Of a DNA stretch of 5,194 bases, positions 1 through 5,194 are shown one piece after another (within the stretch, counting starts at the first letter, position 1; the number at the start of each line of letters is the position of its first letter). Location of the stretch: NCBI GenBank assembly GCA_030618505.1, contig JAUXDF010000256.1, positions 1 to 5,194 on the forward strand, in the 5' to 3' direction. This stretch comes from Spongiibacteraceae bacterium. GTDB lineage: Bacteria > Pseudomonadota > Gammaproteobacteria > Pseudomonadales > PIVM01. The notes under the pieces are model-generated. The model made no database searches and was not told the origin of the DNA. It was given only the letters and a program-made list of their open reading frames with translations. The translations under genes were made by a program, and so were the position numbers.

Positions 1-39
1 CGTCGAGTATATTATTTTAAATTTCATATGTTCTATCCC

Positions 40-891
40 CTACTTTGAAGTCTGCTGGACGCCGAATGCTGCTCCAGTAGGATCCAGTAGTATTGCACCA
101 CCTTCAAACTTGAAGAACAAGCTGCCACCTAATTGAATGGATCGTTCAACCGTGGCTGTAATATTTTCGACCCGGATGTAGGGTAACCAGGCCGGAGTGA
201 TATACTTCCACGCTATTTTTACTACACCTGATCTTCCCCTACTATTCGACATCAGTTCATCTACCGGGATTTTATTGCTATCTGAGATAGTTTTAAGTTG
301 CAGCCCTGCCAAGCTTTTATAAAAGTTACTGCCTGCTGCAGGGTCTGTTGTAAATAAATCAGTCCACAACCAGTCCCCAAATTGTACAGGTCTAAAAACA
401 GGATCACGAGACTCCGTGTCCAAAAGCACAAAGGCCGCTCCCGTGTTGTCTTCAACCAGTGCCATAACCCCGCGGCCATCAACCTGCTGCGCCGGCTCAA
501 GAACCTTACCTCCCAGTTGCATCACCTGGCCAACAGCCTTCTCCACATTAGTTATAGACAGTGAACCCAGCCAGGCGGGTTGCTCCTCATCCTTGATTTC
601 GGCAATGCCACCGATCATGGATCCCTTATTGACGATCATGTAATACCCTGTCCCCTCCACAGCTTCGGAAATTTTCCAGCCAAAGAGCTTTTCATAATAT
701 GTTCGAACCTGATTGCTATCATGAGTGATAAGATCAAACCATACAAAAGTACCCTGTCGCTGGGTGCCAGGTATCTCTGAAATAGCGGGGAGCCCGGCGG
801 TAGCTGCAAATATGACACCAGTGAAATGCAGAGAGAGAAGCAAGAGCAGTAGAGTTAGTCTTTTCTGAATCATTGTTAGAGACATGATCAT
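40..891 (-). CDS. Exported protein with two VOC (glyoxalase-fold) domains
   Basis: The 283-residue product opens with a signal peptide: a basic QKR followed by a leucine-rich core and likely cleavage around residues 29-32. The mature protein is therefore probably periplasmic. Two tandem vicinal-oxygen-chelate domains follow, at about residues 48-159 and 171-278. Each starts with a strand-helix block (FVWFDLITHD then YYEKLFGW; WLWTDLFTTD then FYKSLAGL) and ends with the typical closing motif (DNTGAAFVLLD; LLDPTGAAFGV). The tryptophan-containing first strand resembles CFP-30/27-kDa-antigen-like VOC proteins rather than glyoxalase I. The usual first metal-binding histidine is absent, so lactoylglutathione lyase activity is not supported and the substrate is unknown. 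In-frame ATGs lie at 891, 885 and 873. None has a clear Shine-Dalgarno sequence, and the 873 start gives the most conventional signal peptide. The stop is TAG. It is 225 bp downstream of the hydrolase gene and probably separately transcribed. Confidence 0.9.
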   Translation of the reverse strand: MIMSLTMIQKRLTLLLLLLSLHFTGVIFAATAGLPAISEIPGTQRQGTFVWFDLITHDSNQVRTYYEKLFGWKISEAVEGTGYYMIVNKGSMIGGIAEIKDEEQPAWLGSLSITNVEKAVGQVMQLGGKVLEPAQQVDGRGVMALVEDNTGAAFVLLDTESRDPVFRPVQFGDWLWTDLFTTDPAAGSNFYKSLAGLQLKTISDSNKIPVDELMSNSRGRSGVVKIAWKYITPAWLPYIRVENITATVERSIQLGGSLFFKFEGGAILLDPTGAAFGVQQTSK

Positions 892-918
892 GAGATATTT
901 TTTTTAAAAGTAATAATA

Positions 919-947
919 ATTAAAGCAAATTTGCATGATGCACGCAA
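919..947 (-). promoter_or_regulatory. Candidate sigma-70 promoter of the VOC gene
   Basis: Read on the minus strand, TTGCGT (-35, 942-947) is separated by 17 bp from TTTAAT (-10, 919-924). The -10 matches the consensus at five of six positions and the -35 at three of six. Transcription would start near 912, leaving a leader of about 20 nt before the ATG at 891. The flanks are strongly AT-rich. This is a sequence match only. Confidence 0.4.
925..942. promoter_or_regulatory. Overlapping palindromes in the VOC promoter spacer, possible operator
   Basis: Two perfect inverted repeats share three bases: GCAAATTTGC at 925-934 and TGCATGATGCA at 932-942. Together they almost exactly fill the spacer between the candidate -10 and -35 boxes of the VOC gene, which is where a repressor would block RNA polymerase. 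No regulator is identified and I do not recognise a known operator consensus. Confidence 0.3.
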
Positions 948-1116
948 GAGAAAAAGGAGCCAGACCAAAATGGCACTTTTACTTATCATAAGCTCCAATT
1001 GACAGGTTCAGCCCGTCACCATTACCCAGCAGTATGGTTCGACTAAGGGCTTACAAGCTGCTCCAGTTTAGCAACAACTATTCACTTCAAGCGTCTTGCT
1101 ATAAGATTTAATCGTT

Positions 1117-2421
1117 TTATTCGGTAGCATTGCTACTCGGATAGCCCTTCGGGATGCGCCAAAACATGAAATCAAGGGGCACCAAAGGTCGCCCGGCAGT
1201 ACCTGGGGCGAGATCATCGCGCAACATAAGTACCAAATCCGAACTTACATCCGGAGAGTTGCGGAAATAGCTGTGACCATAACTATCGAGCGGTGAATCA
1301 GCTGAGCCAGCGAAGTTGATAATCGCGAAATTTGGTGTTTCATTCTGCAAATGCGTCTTTATAGTTTCGGGCATTCCATCAATCCCAAAGGTGCCGAGGC
1401 GTCCACGTGGGCTCGCAAACAACTGCGAGGCAATACCGATTGCTTTATCCTCTGGCGATGTGTATATGGTGAAACGGCCTACGCTCAAGTCAAGCTTGTC
1501 TCCCACAATACGTTGTTCAGCAACCTGCAGATCCAGGTCTGGGGCGGCGAGGATAAAGTTATGGATTTTAAAATGCTTTTTTGGGTCAAGTCCCGCTGCA
1601 CGGGCGCTGAGGGTGAGGTCGCGCAGTGCTGCTAGTGCCAGGTCTGTTCCTCGGCTATGGGCGATCAGATGGATACGTTCCACCCCCTCAAACCCCGCAA
1701 TTAATTCCAGGAACTTACGTAGATGATACGCAGTAAACTCACTCGACTCCCGATCATAGGTATAGCCGAACATACCAGGATAGCCAGCTGGCCAGGTATA
1801 CATGATCGGCACGCCAACACGCCCGATAAAGTGCCAGAGCTCAGCTAGGGCAAAGGCTGCGTCGTCAAAAGTATTGTGGTAGCCGTGAATATAGATAAAC
1901 ACATCTTTACGTGGAGTTAGTTCGAGCTGGTGCATCAGGACACGCTTGAACTTCCCGGTTGCTTCCTCCAATTGTGCAGCCATATCAGGATTTACTACAA
2001 CCTTACCATCAACCAAAGTATAGGGAAGAGGTGTGGGTGGGGTGCGAACGAGTTCATGCACCGTGTCAAGCTTGAGCTTCACAGGGTTGAGGCGTTTCTC
2101 GCTTCTGCTAGCCTCGACCAGATCTTCCCAGCTCATGTCTACACCGAGATCCACTGTGGTAGTGCCGAAGGCCACCGATGCAGAGCGTCCTGATCCGTAA
2201 TGGACAACTCCATTTTCTTCCTGCTCCGGAGCGCGGTCAGTAACGTAGAAAACCTGAACCTCTGTGTTCTTTAGCGGTGCCTCCAGGTGCTCGTACAAAT
2301 TAGTCCCATTGTTGAGGTACACGTTGGGTGTCGGCATCATTAATCTAGGGCCGCTACATCCCGATAAAAGAAATATGATACCGAAAAGCAATAAACTGCA
2401 GTAATGAAAAAGTTTTGACAA
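1117..2421 (-). CDS. Lipoprotein alpha/beta hydrolase, DUF900 type
   Basis: Predicted esterase/lipase-like serine hydrolase anchored in the envelope; its natural substrate is not known. From the TTG start at 2421 the product has 434 residues. The N-terminus is a lipoprotein signal with lipobox LLSGC, which makes Cys22 the lipidated residue. The hydrolase core contains the strand and oxyanion region FIYIHGYHNTF (about 177-187), a TWPAG segment (about 210), the nucleophile elbow AHSRG with Ser256, and then AAPDLDL (Asp295/Asp297), YTSPEDKA (Asp325) and YGHSYF (His383). Candidate acids are Asp295 or Asp325, and the catalytic base is His383. This order matches DUF900 proteins. A longer frame opens at 2475 with another TTG, but it overlaps the SYLF gene, lacks a good ribosome site and puts about 18 polar residues before the signal peptide, so I rejected it. 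The gene lies 31 bp after the SYLF stop on the same strand, indicating an operon. No clear terminator follows it. Confidence 0.9.
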   Translation of the reverse strand: MSKLFHYCSLLLFGIIFLLSGCSGPRLMMPTPNVYLNNGTNLYEHLEAPLKNTEVQVFYVTDRAPEQEENGVVHYGSGRSASVAFGTTTVDLGVDMSWEDLVEASRSEKRLNPVKLKLDTVHELVRTPPTPLPYTLVDGKVVVNPDMAAQLEEATGKFKRVLMHQLELTPRKDVFIYIHGYHNTFDDAAFALAELWHFIGRVGVPIMYTWPAGYPGMFGYTYDRESSEFTAYHLRKFLELIAGFEGVERIHLIAHSRGTDLALAALRDLTLSARAAGLDPKKHFKIHNFILAAPDLDLQVAEQRIVGDKLDLSVGRFTIYTSPEDKAIGIASQLFASPRGRLGTFGIDGMPETIKTHLQNETPNFAIINFAGSADSPLDSYGHSYFRNSPDVSSDLVLMLRDDLAPGTAGRPLVPLDFMFWRIPKGYPSSNATE

Positions 2422-2428
2422 CGAATAT

Positions 2429-2433
2429 CTCCT
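2429..2433 (-). promoter_or_regulatory. Ribosome binding site that fixes the hydrolase start
   Basis: On the minus strand, AGGAG lies seven bases before a TTG codon at 2419-2421, within the 31-bp gap after the SYLF stop codon. This perfect Shine-Dalgarno core at good spacing, directly before a compact lipoprotein signal peptide, is the reason for choosing the TTG at 2421 over the longer frame at 2475. Confidence 0.75.
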
Positions 2434-2452
2434 ATATACTAAAGTTAAATAT

Positions 2453-3157
2453 TTAGTTTTCCCAGACTTCTTCAATCATCACATGTAGGATGTTGCGTAA
2501 TTCTGCTGCTTTGGGATGCGTTCCCGGTGTAGCCAGTATGGATGGTGCTGTTTTATTGTCATAAAAATGTTGGTTAAACTCGTCATAAGGACTAACGTTA
2601 GTCCTATTGAACGCACCACCAAAATATAAACCTTTAGACAAGCCTGCAATTGTAGAATCAAGCCCACTATCCCAACTTGCAGTACCGCTTGCATCTACTC
2701 CCCATTTCAGAAATGCAGCGCCGCCTGCCGTTCCCCAATGTGCAACACTTTCTTCAAGCTTAGTTACCGTTTTATCGGTAAGTACAAAAGCAACAGTACG
2801 CGACTGAAAAAAACCAAACTGGAAACCGAGGTTAATATCGCTGATGGTGACAAAGAGTGGGTCGCTCCAATTCTTACCAAAACGTTTCAGAACAATACCC
2901 CTCCCTCTTCCATAACCAAACCAAAAAGCGCCTTGCTTGTAGTTGGGAAGAATCAACACCGCCCGGCTGGCACCAATGAGGTTGCGGAAACCTTCAAATC
3001 GTGGGGTCGCCATTTCCACATTAATTAATTCTACAGACTGCTCAATTAGTTCAGTTGTTTCCTCCTGCGTATCGGCCCAACAGGTGGTAAAGGACACGAG
3101 GGTTAATAGGAAAATAAAAATGAATTGAACAGATCGTAGATGGGTTATAAACTTCAT
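2453..3157 (-). CDS. Secreted SYLF-domain (Ysc84-like) protein
   Basis: The 234-residue product starts at an ATG and has a signal peptide of about 28 residues (hydrophobic core FIFIFLLTLVSF, cleavage probably after CWA), so it should be exported to the periplasm. Residues about 60-205 form a SYLF domain. Visible features are ASRAVLILPNYKQG (63-76), the glycine-rich GYGRGRGIVL (81-90), WSDPLFVTISDINLGFQFG (97-115), a TDKTVTKLEES stretch (127-137), and SKGLYFGGAF (174-183) followed by an FYDN segment. In eukaryotic relatives SYLF domains bind phosphoinositides. In bacteria the role is poorly known, and such proteins are generally annotated as lipid-binding. The length fits the bacterial family. 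It is the first gene of a probable two-gene envelope operon with the lipoprotein hydrolase. The Shine-Dalgarno sequence is weak (an AGG about 9 nt before the ATG). Confidence 0.9.
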   Translation of the reverse strand: MKFITHLRSVQFIFIFLLTLVSFTTCWADTQEETTELIEQSVELINVEMATPRFEGFRNLIGASRAVLILPNYKQGAFWFGYGRGRGIVLKRFGKNWSDPLFVTISDINLGFQFGFFQSRTVAFVLTDKTVTKLEESVAHWGTAGGAAFLKWGVDASGTASWDSGLDSTIAGLSKGLYFGGAFNRTNVSPYDEFNQHFYDNKTAPSILATPGTHPKAAELRNILHVMIEEVWEN

Positions 3158-3257
3158 GATAAGGAACCTAGTTGGGATTAATAGCCAAGATTACTTTATA
3201 TTTTACACCAGAAAGCTACTCTCCCCCTCCCCCATATTAATTAAAAGATGATGATTT

Positions 3258-3287
3258 ATTATCCTGTTTTTTTGCATAGACAGACAA
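3258..3287 (-). promoter_or_regulatory. Candidate promoter of the SYLF-hydrolase operon
   Basis: On the minus strand, TTGTCT (-35, 3282-3287, four of six matches) is followed after 18 bp by GATAAT (-10, 3258-3263, five of six matches). Transcription would start near 3251, giving a leader of about 94 nt that carries the G-rich run GGGGGAGGGGGAG. A weaker AT-rich box nearer the gene (TAAAAT, about 3208-3213) has no matching -35. Confidence 0.35.
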
Positions 3288-3374
3288 GCCCATCAGTAGC
3301 AGAACTTTTTCCCAGTCATCAAGAAAAACGGAGTCATGAATTACGAATTCCTGGCTTTTCTTACAGTGACACTT

Positions 3375-3406
3375 AGGGGTTTCTCAATTAGAACACCCTT
3401 GTTTTT
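3375..3406 (+). terminator. Terminator-like hairpin with no obvious gene
   Basis: GGGTTTCT (3377-3384) pairs with AGAACACCC (3390-3398), allowing one bulged C at 3394 and a five-base loop CAATT. The stem is followed on the plus strand by CTTGTTTTTAATTT. This is the shape of a Rho-independent terminator for plus-strand transcripts, but no plus-strand gene lies upstream. In the minus direction the stem is not followed by a T run, so it would not terminate the HicB-like gene. It may be coincidental or may end an unannotated or antisense transcript. Confidence 0.3.
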
Positions 3407-3433
3407 AATTTAATTGTTGGTTCTTGGTAAAGG

Positions 3434-3525
3434 AGTCTTATAAAGACTTGAACCGTTATGCTGGGAAACTCGCATGTGCGCTTCTTAGAAGACTTTCCTA
3501 TCGTGAGGTGGAACGGCTGCCCAAC
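3434..3525 (+). ncRNA. Degenerate group II intron 3' end (domain V/VI-like relic)
   Basis: Bases 3450-3484 (35 nt, starting GAACCGT and ending GCGCTTC) fold like group II intron domain V. There is a lower stem 3450-3458/3477-3484, a two-base bulge TG (3475-3476), an upper stem 3459-3464/3469-3474, and a GAAA tetraloop at 3465-3468. Against the usual 34-nt domain V there is one extra T, a C-C mismatch (3453/3481), an upper-stem mismatch (3462/3471), and AAC where the AGC triad is expected, so it is probably dead. A perfect six-base stem (AGTCTT/AAGACT, 3434-3448) sits just 5' and could be a remnant of domain IV. Downstream, 3495-3513 forms a hairpin with a GTGA loop in the domain VI position. 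The segment ends CTGCCCAAC at 3525, which resembles an intron 3' end. I found no reverse transcriptase and no GUGYG 5' end upstream, so it is 5'-truncated. Recognition is from memory of domain V sequences. Confidence 0.45.
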
Positions 3526-3756
3526 TTAAGTATGTTTTGACGTAGACTCTTTCCGTCCTAGGGACTCGGCAATAAAAGAAGAAACTAAAGCATTCATACT
3601 TACACCTTCTTGTTTTGCTCTTGATATCAGTCGTGTATGTAAACTTTTGGGAATTCGAGTTATAAACTTTCCACTACAAGATTCTCCAGGTTTAGGAATT
3701 TCCCTGATATAGTATCTTTTTGGCAAGTGCGGTTGTTTTACTGATTCCAAAGGCAA
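3526..3756 (-). CDS. Small ribbon-helix-helix protein, like the C-terminal half of HicB
   Basis: The 76-residue product contains a HicB-type ribbon-helix-helix DNA-binding unit: strand GKFITRIP (29-36), helix 1 KSLHTRLISRAKQEG (37-51), and a second helix from SMNALVSSFIAESLG (53-67). The phrase SGKF.-RIP..LH.RL followed by GVS.N.LV matches the C-terminus of HicB antitoxins. The larger N-terminal HicB fold that neutralises HicA is missing, and only about 28 residues precede the strand. No HicA-like toxin lies on either side. The start is a TTG at 3756 with a short AGG five bases upstream. The frame is open back to 3783 without any ATG, so the start is uncertain. It could be a free-standing DNA-binding repressor or the remnant of a HicB gene. 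The stop codon abuts the intron-like relic. It is divergent from the sigma-54 regulator gene. Confidence 0.6.
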   Translation of the reverse strand: MPLESVKQPHLPKRYYIREIPKPGESCSGKFITRIPKSLHTRLISRAKQEGVSMNALVSSFIAESLGRKESTSKHT

Positions 3757-3797
3757 TAACGCCTGGTTTATCCAGATGATATTTTAGTTTTAAAGAC

Positions 3798-3830
3798 TTG
3801 AGATAGAATCATGGATGTTTAGTTTATAAT
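3798..3830 (+). promoter_or_regulatory. Weak candidate promoter of the sensor-regulator gene
   Basis: A perfect TATAAT occurs at 3825-3830, about 30 bp before the ATG at 3860. The only recognisable -35-like element, TTGAGA at 3798-3803, is 21 bp away, which is longer than the usual 16-18, and no extended -10 TG is present. If used, transcription would start near 3837, giving a leader of about 23 nt. It lies in the 103-bp divergent gap shared with the HicB-like gene. Confidence 0.25.
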
Positions 3831-3859
3831 ACTATGTTTATGGCTAAACGCTAACGATA

Positions 3860-5194
3860 ATGAGTCCTACCATAATCGCCTGGTCAATGTGTGCTTCTGC
3901 GGCCTTGATACTGGCATCAATGCACTTTATCTTCTGGTTACACGACAAGAAGAAGTTTTATTATTTACTCTCCGCAGTGATGGCATTCAGCTCTAGTCTA
4001 AACGCCATTGTAGAGTTGAGTCTGATGCACAGCCACTCACTGGAAACCTATAAAATCCTGTTGCAGTGGGGGACTCTGTGTATTTTTGGCATTTTAGTCC
4101 CGATGGTTTGGTATGTGCAGAATTATTTCGCTACCGGTAAAAAGTGGTTAGCAGTTGTTATTAGTGCGCTCTGGAGTTTTGTAATCGTCATTAACTTTCA
4201 GTCTCCCGCCAGTGTGGTATTTAGCCAAATCACCGAGCTGAAACAAATTACTACTTTCTGGGGAGAAACCTTTACGATACCACTGGGTATTGTTAATCCC
4301 TGGAAAATTTTAGCGGACGCTGCGTCACTATTGATAGTAATCTATGTCAGTGATGCAACTTTTCGGCTGTGGCGACGGACGCAATGGACAAAAACCGTAT
4401 TAATCGGTGTTGCCATCGTCTTTTTTATTGTAACCGCAGGCATACACACGCCACTAGTTGATGCCGGACTGATCAAAACACCTTATATGATCAGCTTTTC
4501 TTTTCTGGCTATTGTATTGACCATGAGCTATCAAGTGGTTACCGATGCGATTGCCGCCGGTGTTTATAACCGTCAAATTACCGCCAATGAAAAACGCTGG
4601 TCTACCTTACTGGAAAATGTGCAGTTATTAGTGATCAGCCTCGACCGGCACGGTGCCATTGATTACATCAACCCCTATTATGAACAGGTAAGCGGTTATA
4701 CCAAGGCACAGTTATCTGGCAAACACTTTTTAAAGGTTATTCCCAAGACATTCACTGAAGAATACGCCAAACTATTTGCCTCATCAATTGATGGAGATTT
4801 ACAGCAAAACCAGCAATTAACATTACAAACTAAAAATGGGCAAGTTCGTACCATAGAATGGTCCAGCGTACTGCTATTTGATGTTAATGGAAAAACCACG
4901 GGCTTATTGAGTATCGGTGCTGATATTAGCGAACATCAACAAACTGAAAATGAACGTAATCAGGCTTTATTGGATATGACTACAGCATTAAAAGAAGTCG
5001 AGATGTTAAAAACGCAATATCAAGACCAGGCCATTTATCTACGTAATGAAATCGATGCTGATTATCATTACGGTGATTTTACCGGTAGCAGCGATGCCTT
5101 GAAATATATTAAGCATAAAATTAGCCAGGTAGCGAGTCATGATACGGTGGTGCTAATAGAGGGAGAAACAGGTGTTGGTAAAGAGCTGGTTGCT
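3860..5194 (+). CDS. Membrane-bound sigma-54 activator: 7-TM sensor, PAS, AAA+ (partial)
   Basis: The frame is open from the ATG at 3860 to the window edge: 445 codons and no stop, so the 3' part is missing. An in-frame TAA at 3845 bounds the start; another ATG is at 3887, and neither has a clear Shine-Dalgarno sequence. Residues 1-230 contain about seven hydrophobic segments (roughly 5-27, 34-56, 70-90, 95-113, 150-166, 178-194, 207-225), with the loop phrase VNPWKIL at 145-151, resembling N-terminal regions of some proteobacterial PAS sensor proteins. Residues 245-360 form a PAS domain (WSTLLENVQLLVISLDRHG, DYINPYYEQVSGY, ending LLSIGADISEHQ). Residues 361-398 are a coiled-coil linker (LKEVEMLKTQYQDQAIYLRNEI-like). 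FTGSSDALKYI then opens a sigma-54 AAA+ domain with Walker A GETGVGKE at 435-442. The expected remainder is the GAFTGA loop, Walker B and a Fis-type HTH. It would couple a membrane or ligand signal to RpoN-dependent transcription; signal and targets are unknown. Confidence 0.9.
   Translation, partial: MSPTIIAWSMCASAALILASMHFIFWLHDKKKFYYLLSAVMAFSSSLNAIVELSLMHSHSLETYKILLQWGTLCIFGILVPMVWYVQNYFATGKKWLAVVISALWSFVIVINFQSPASVVFSQITELKQITTFWGETFTIPLGIVNPWKILADAASLLIVIYVSDATFRLWRRTQWTKTVLIGVAIVFFIVTAGIHTPLVDAGLIKTPYMISFSFLAIVLTMSYQVVTDAIAAGVYNRQITANEKRWSTLLENVQLLVISLDRHGAIDYINPYYEQVSGYTKAQLSGKHFLKVIPKTFTEEYAKLFASSIDGDLQQNQQLTLQTKNGQVRTIEWSSVLLFDVNGKTTGLLSIGADISEHQQTENERNQALLDMTTALKEVEMLKTQYQDQAIYLRNEIDADYHYGDFTGSSDALKYIKHKISQVASHDTVVLIEGETGVGKELVA

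Larger units (their letters stand above)
3158..3525. other. Gene-free AT-rich intergenic stretch
   Basis: This 368-bp stretch between the SYLF and HicB-like genes has no convincing coding region. It holds the candidate SYLF promoter, a C-rich run at 3223-3233 (two five-C blocks), a terminator-like hairpin and a group II intron 3'-end relic, each listed separately. A 25-codon frame from the ATG at 3336 runs across the hairpin and has no family signal, so I do not call it. The rest shows nothing I can interpret. Confidence 0.7.

Noticed and set aside
1030..1062. Possible hairpin AGCAG...CTGCT as terminator of the hydrolase gene
   Set aside because: A five-base stem with a long loop and no following T run on the minus strand.
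1316..1726. Long plus-strand open frames inside the hydrolase gene, for example 136 codons
   Set aside because: They are antisense shadows of a gene with clear domain motifs and have no recognisable motif of their own.
3223..3233. Possible G-quadruplex in the SYLF leader (GGGGGAGGGGG on the minus strand)
   Set aside because: Only two long G tracts are present; a canonical quadruplex needs four.
3336..3413. A 25-codon plus-strand frame beginning MNYEFLAFL
   Set aside because: Its GGAG is only two bases from the ATG, it runs through the hairpin, and it shows no family motif.
3441..3801. Direct repeat TAAAGACTTGA at 3441-3451 and 3791-3801 flanking the HicB-like gene, as possible target duplication
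   Set aside because: Exact 11-base repeats are expected by chance a few times in a 5-kb window, and the flanks do not extend the match.
3834..3854. Six-codon upstream frame (MFMAKR, stop) before the sigma-54 regulator
   Set aside because: Very short, no ribosome site, and it begins upstream of the transcription start suggested by the TATAAT box.
4696..4899. Minus-strand 67-codon frame within the PAS region
   Set aside because: Antisense to a well-supported coding region, with no family signal.

Overview
The window is ordinary proteobacterial chromosome, most likely from a gammaproteobacterium. The evidence is the protein families: a SYLF-domain exported protein, a DUF900-type lipoprotein hydrolase, and a sigma-54 activator with an N-terminal 7-TM sensor region. 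The organism assignment is inferred from family impressions, with no rRNA or marker gene to confirm it. I see no rRNA, tRNA, CRISPR array, intact insertion sequence or complete phage module.

Layout, left to right. (1) 40-891, minus: an exported protein with two VOC (glyoxalase-fold) domains. It has its own candidate promoter, whose spacer is filled by two overlapping palindromes. (2) 1117-2421, minus: a lipoprotein alpha/beta hydrolase of the DUF900 type. I move its start from the longest-ORF position to an internal TTG that has a perfect AGGAG Shine-Dalgarno sequence. (3) 2453-3157, minus: a secreted SYLF (Ysc84-like) protein, 31 bp upstream of the hydrolase and probably co-transcribed with it. 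(4) 3158-3525: a gene-free, AT-rich stretch with a candidate promoter for the SYLF gene, an orphan terminator-like hairpin, and a degenerate copy of the 3' end of a group II intron (domain V-like fold). (5) 3526-3756, minus: a small ribbon-helix-helix protein matching only the C-terminal half of HicB antitoxins, with no HicA partner. (6) 3860-5194, plus: a large gene cut off by the right edge, encoding a 7-TM membrane sensor, a PAS domain, a coiled-coil linker and the start of a sigma-54 AAA+ activator domain, up to Walker A. It has no stop codon in the window.

How the genes relate. The SYLF protein and the lipoprotein hydrolase form a plausible two-gene cell-envelope operon, because both carry export signals and lie close together on the same strand. 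The VOC gene follows on the same strand but is separated by 225 bp with its own promoter candidate, so it is probably a separate unit. The HicB-like gene and the sigma-54 regulator are divergent across about 100 bp. Nothing shows that the regulator controls the other genes here, and I saw no clear sigma-54 (-24/-12) promoter among them. The most notable items are the membrane-anchored sigma-54 activator and the intron relic that ends exactly at the HicB-like stop codon. I do not see convincing evidence of a new multi-gene system.
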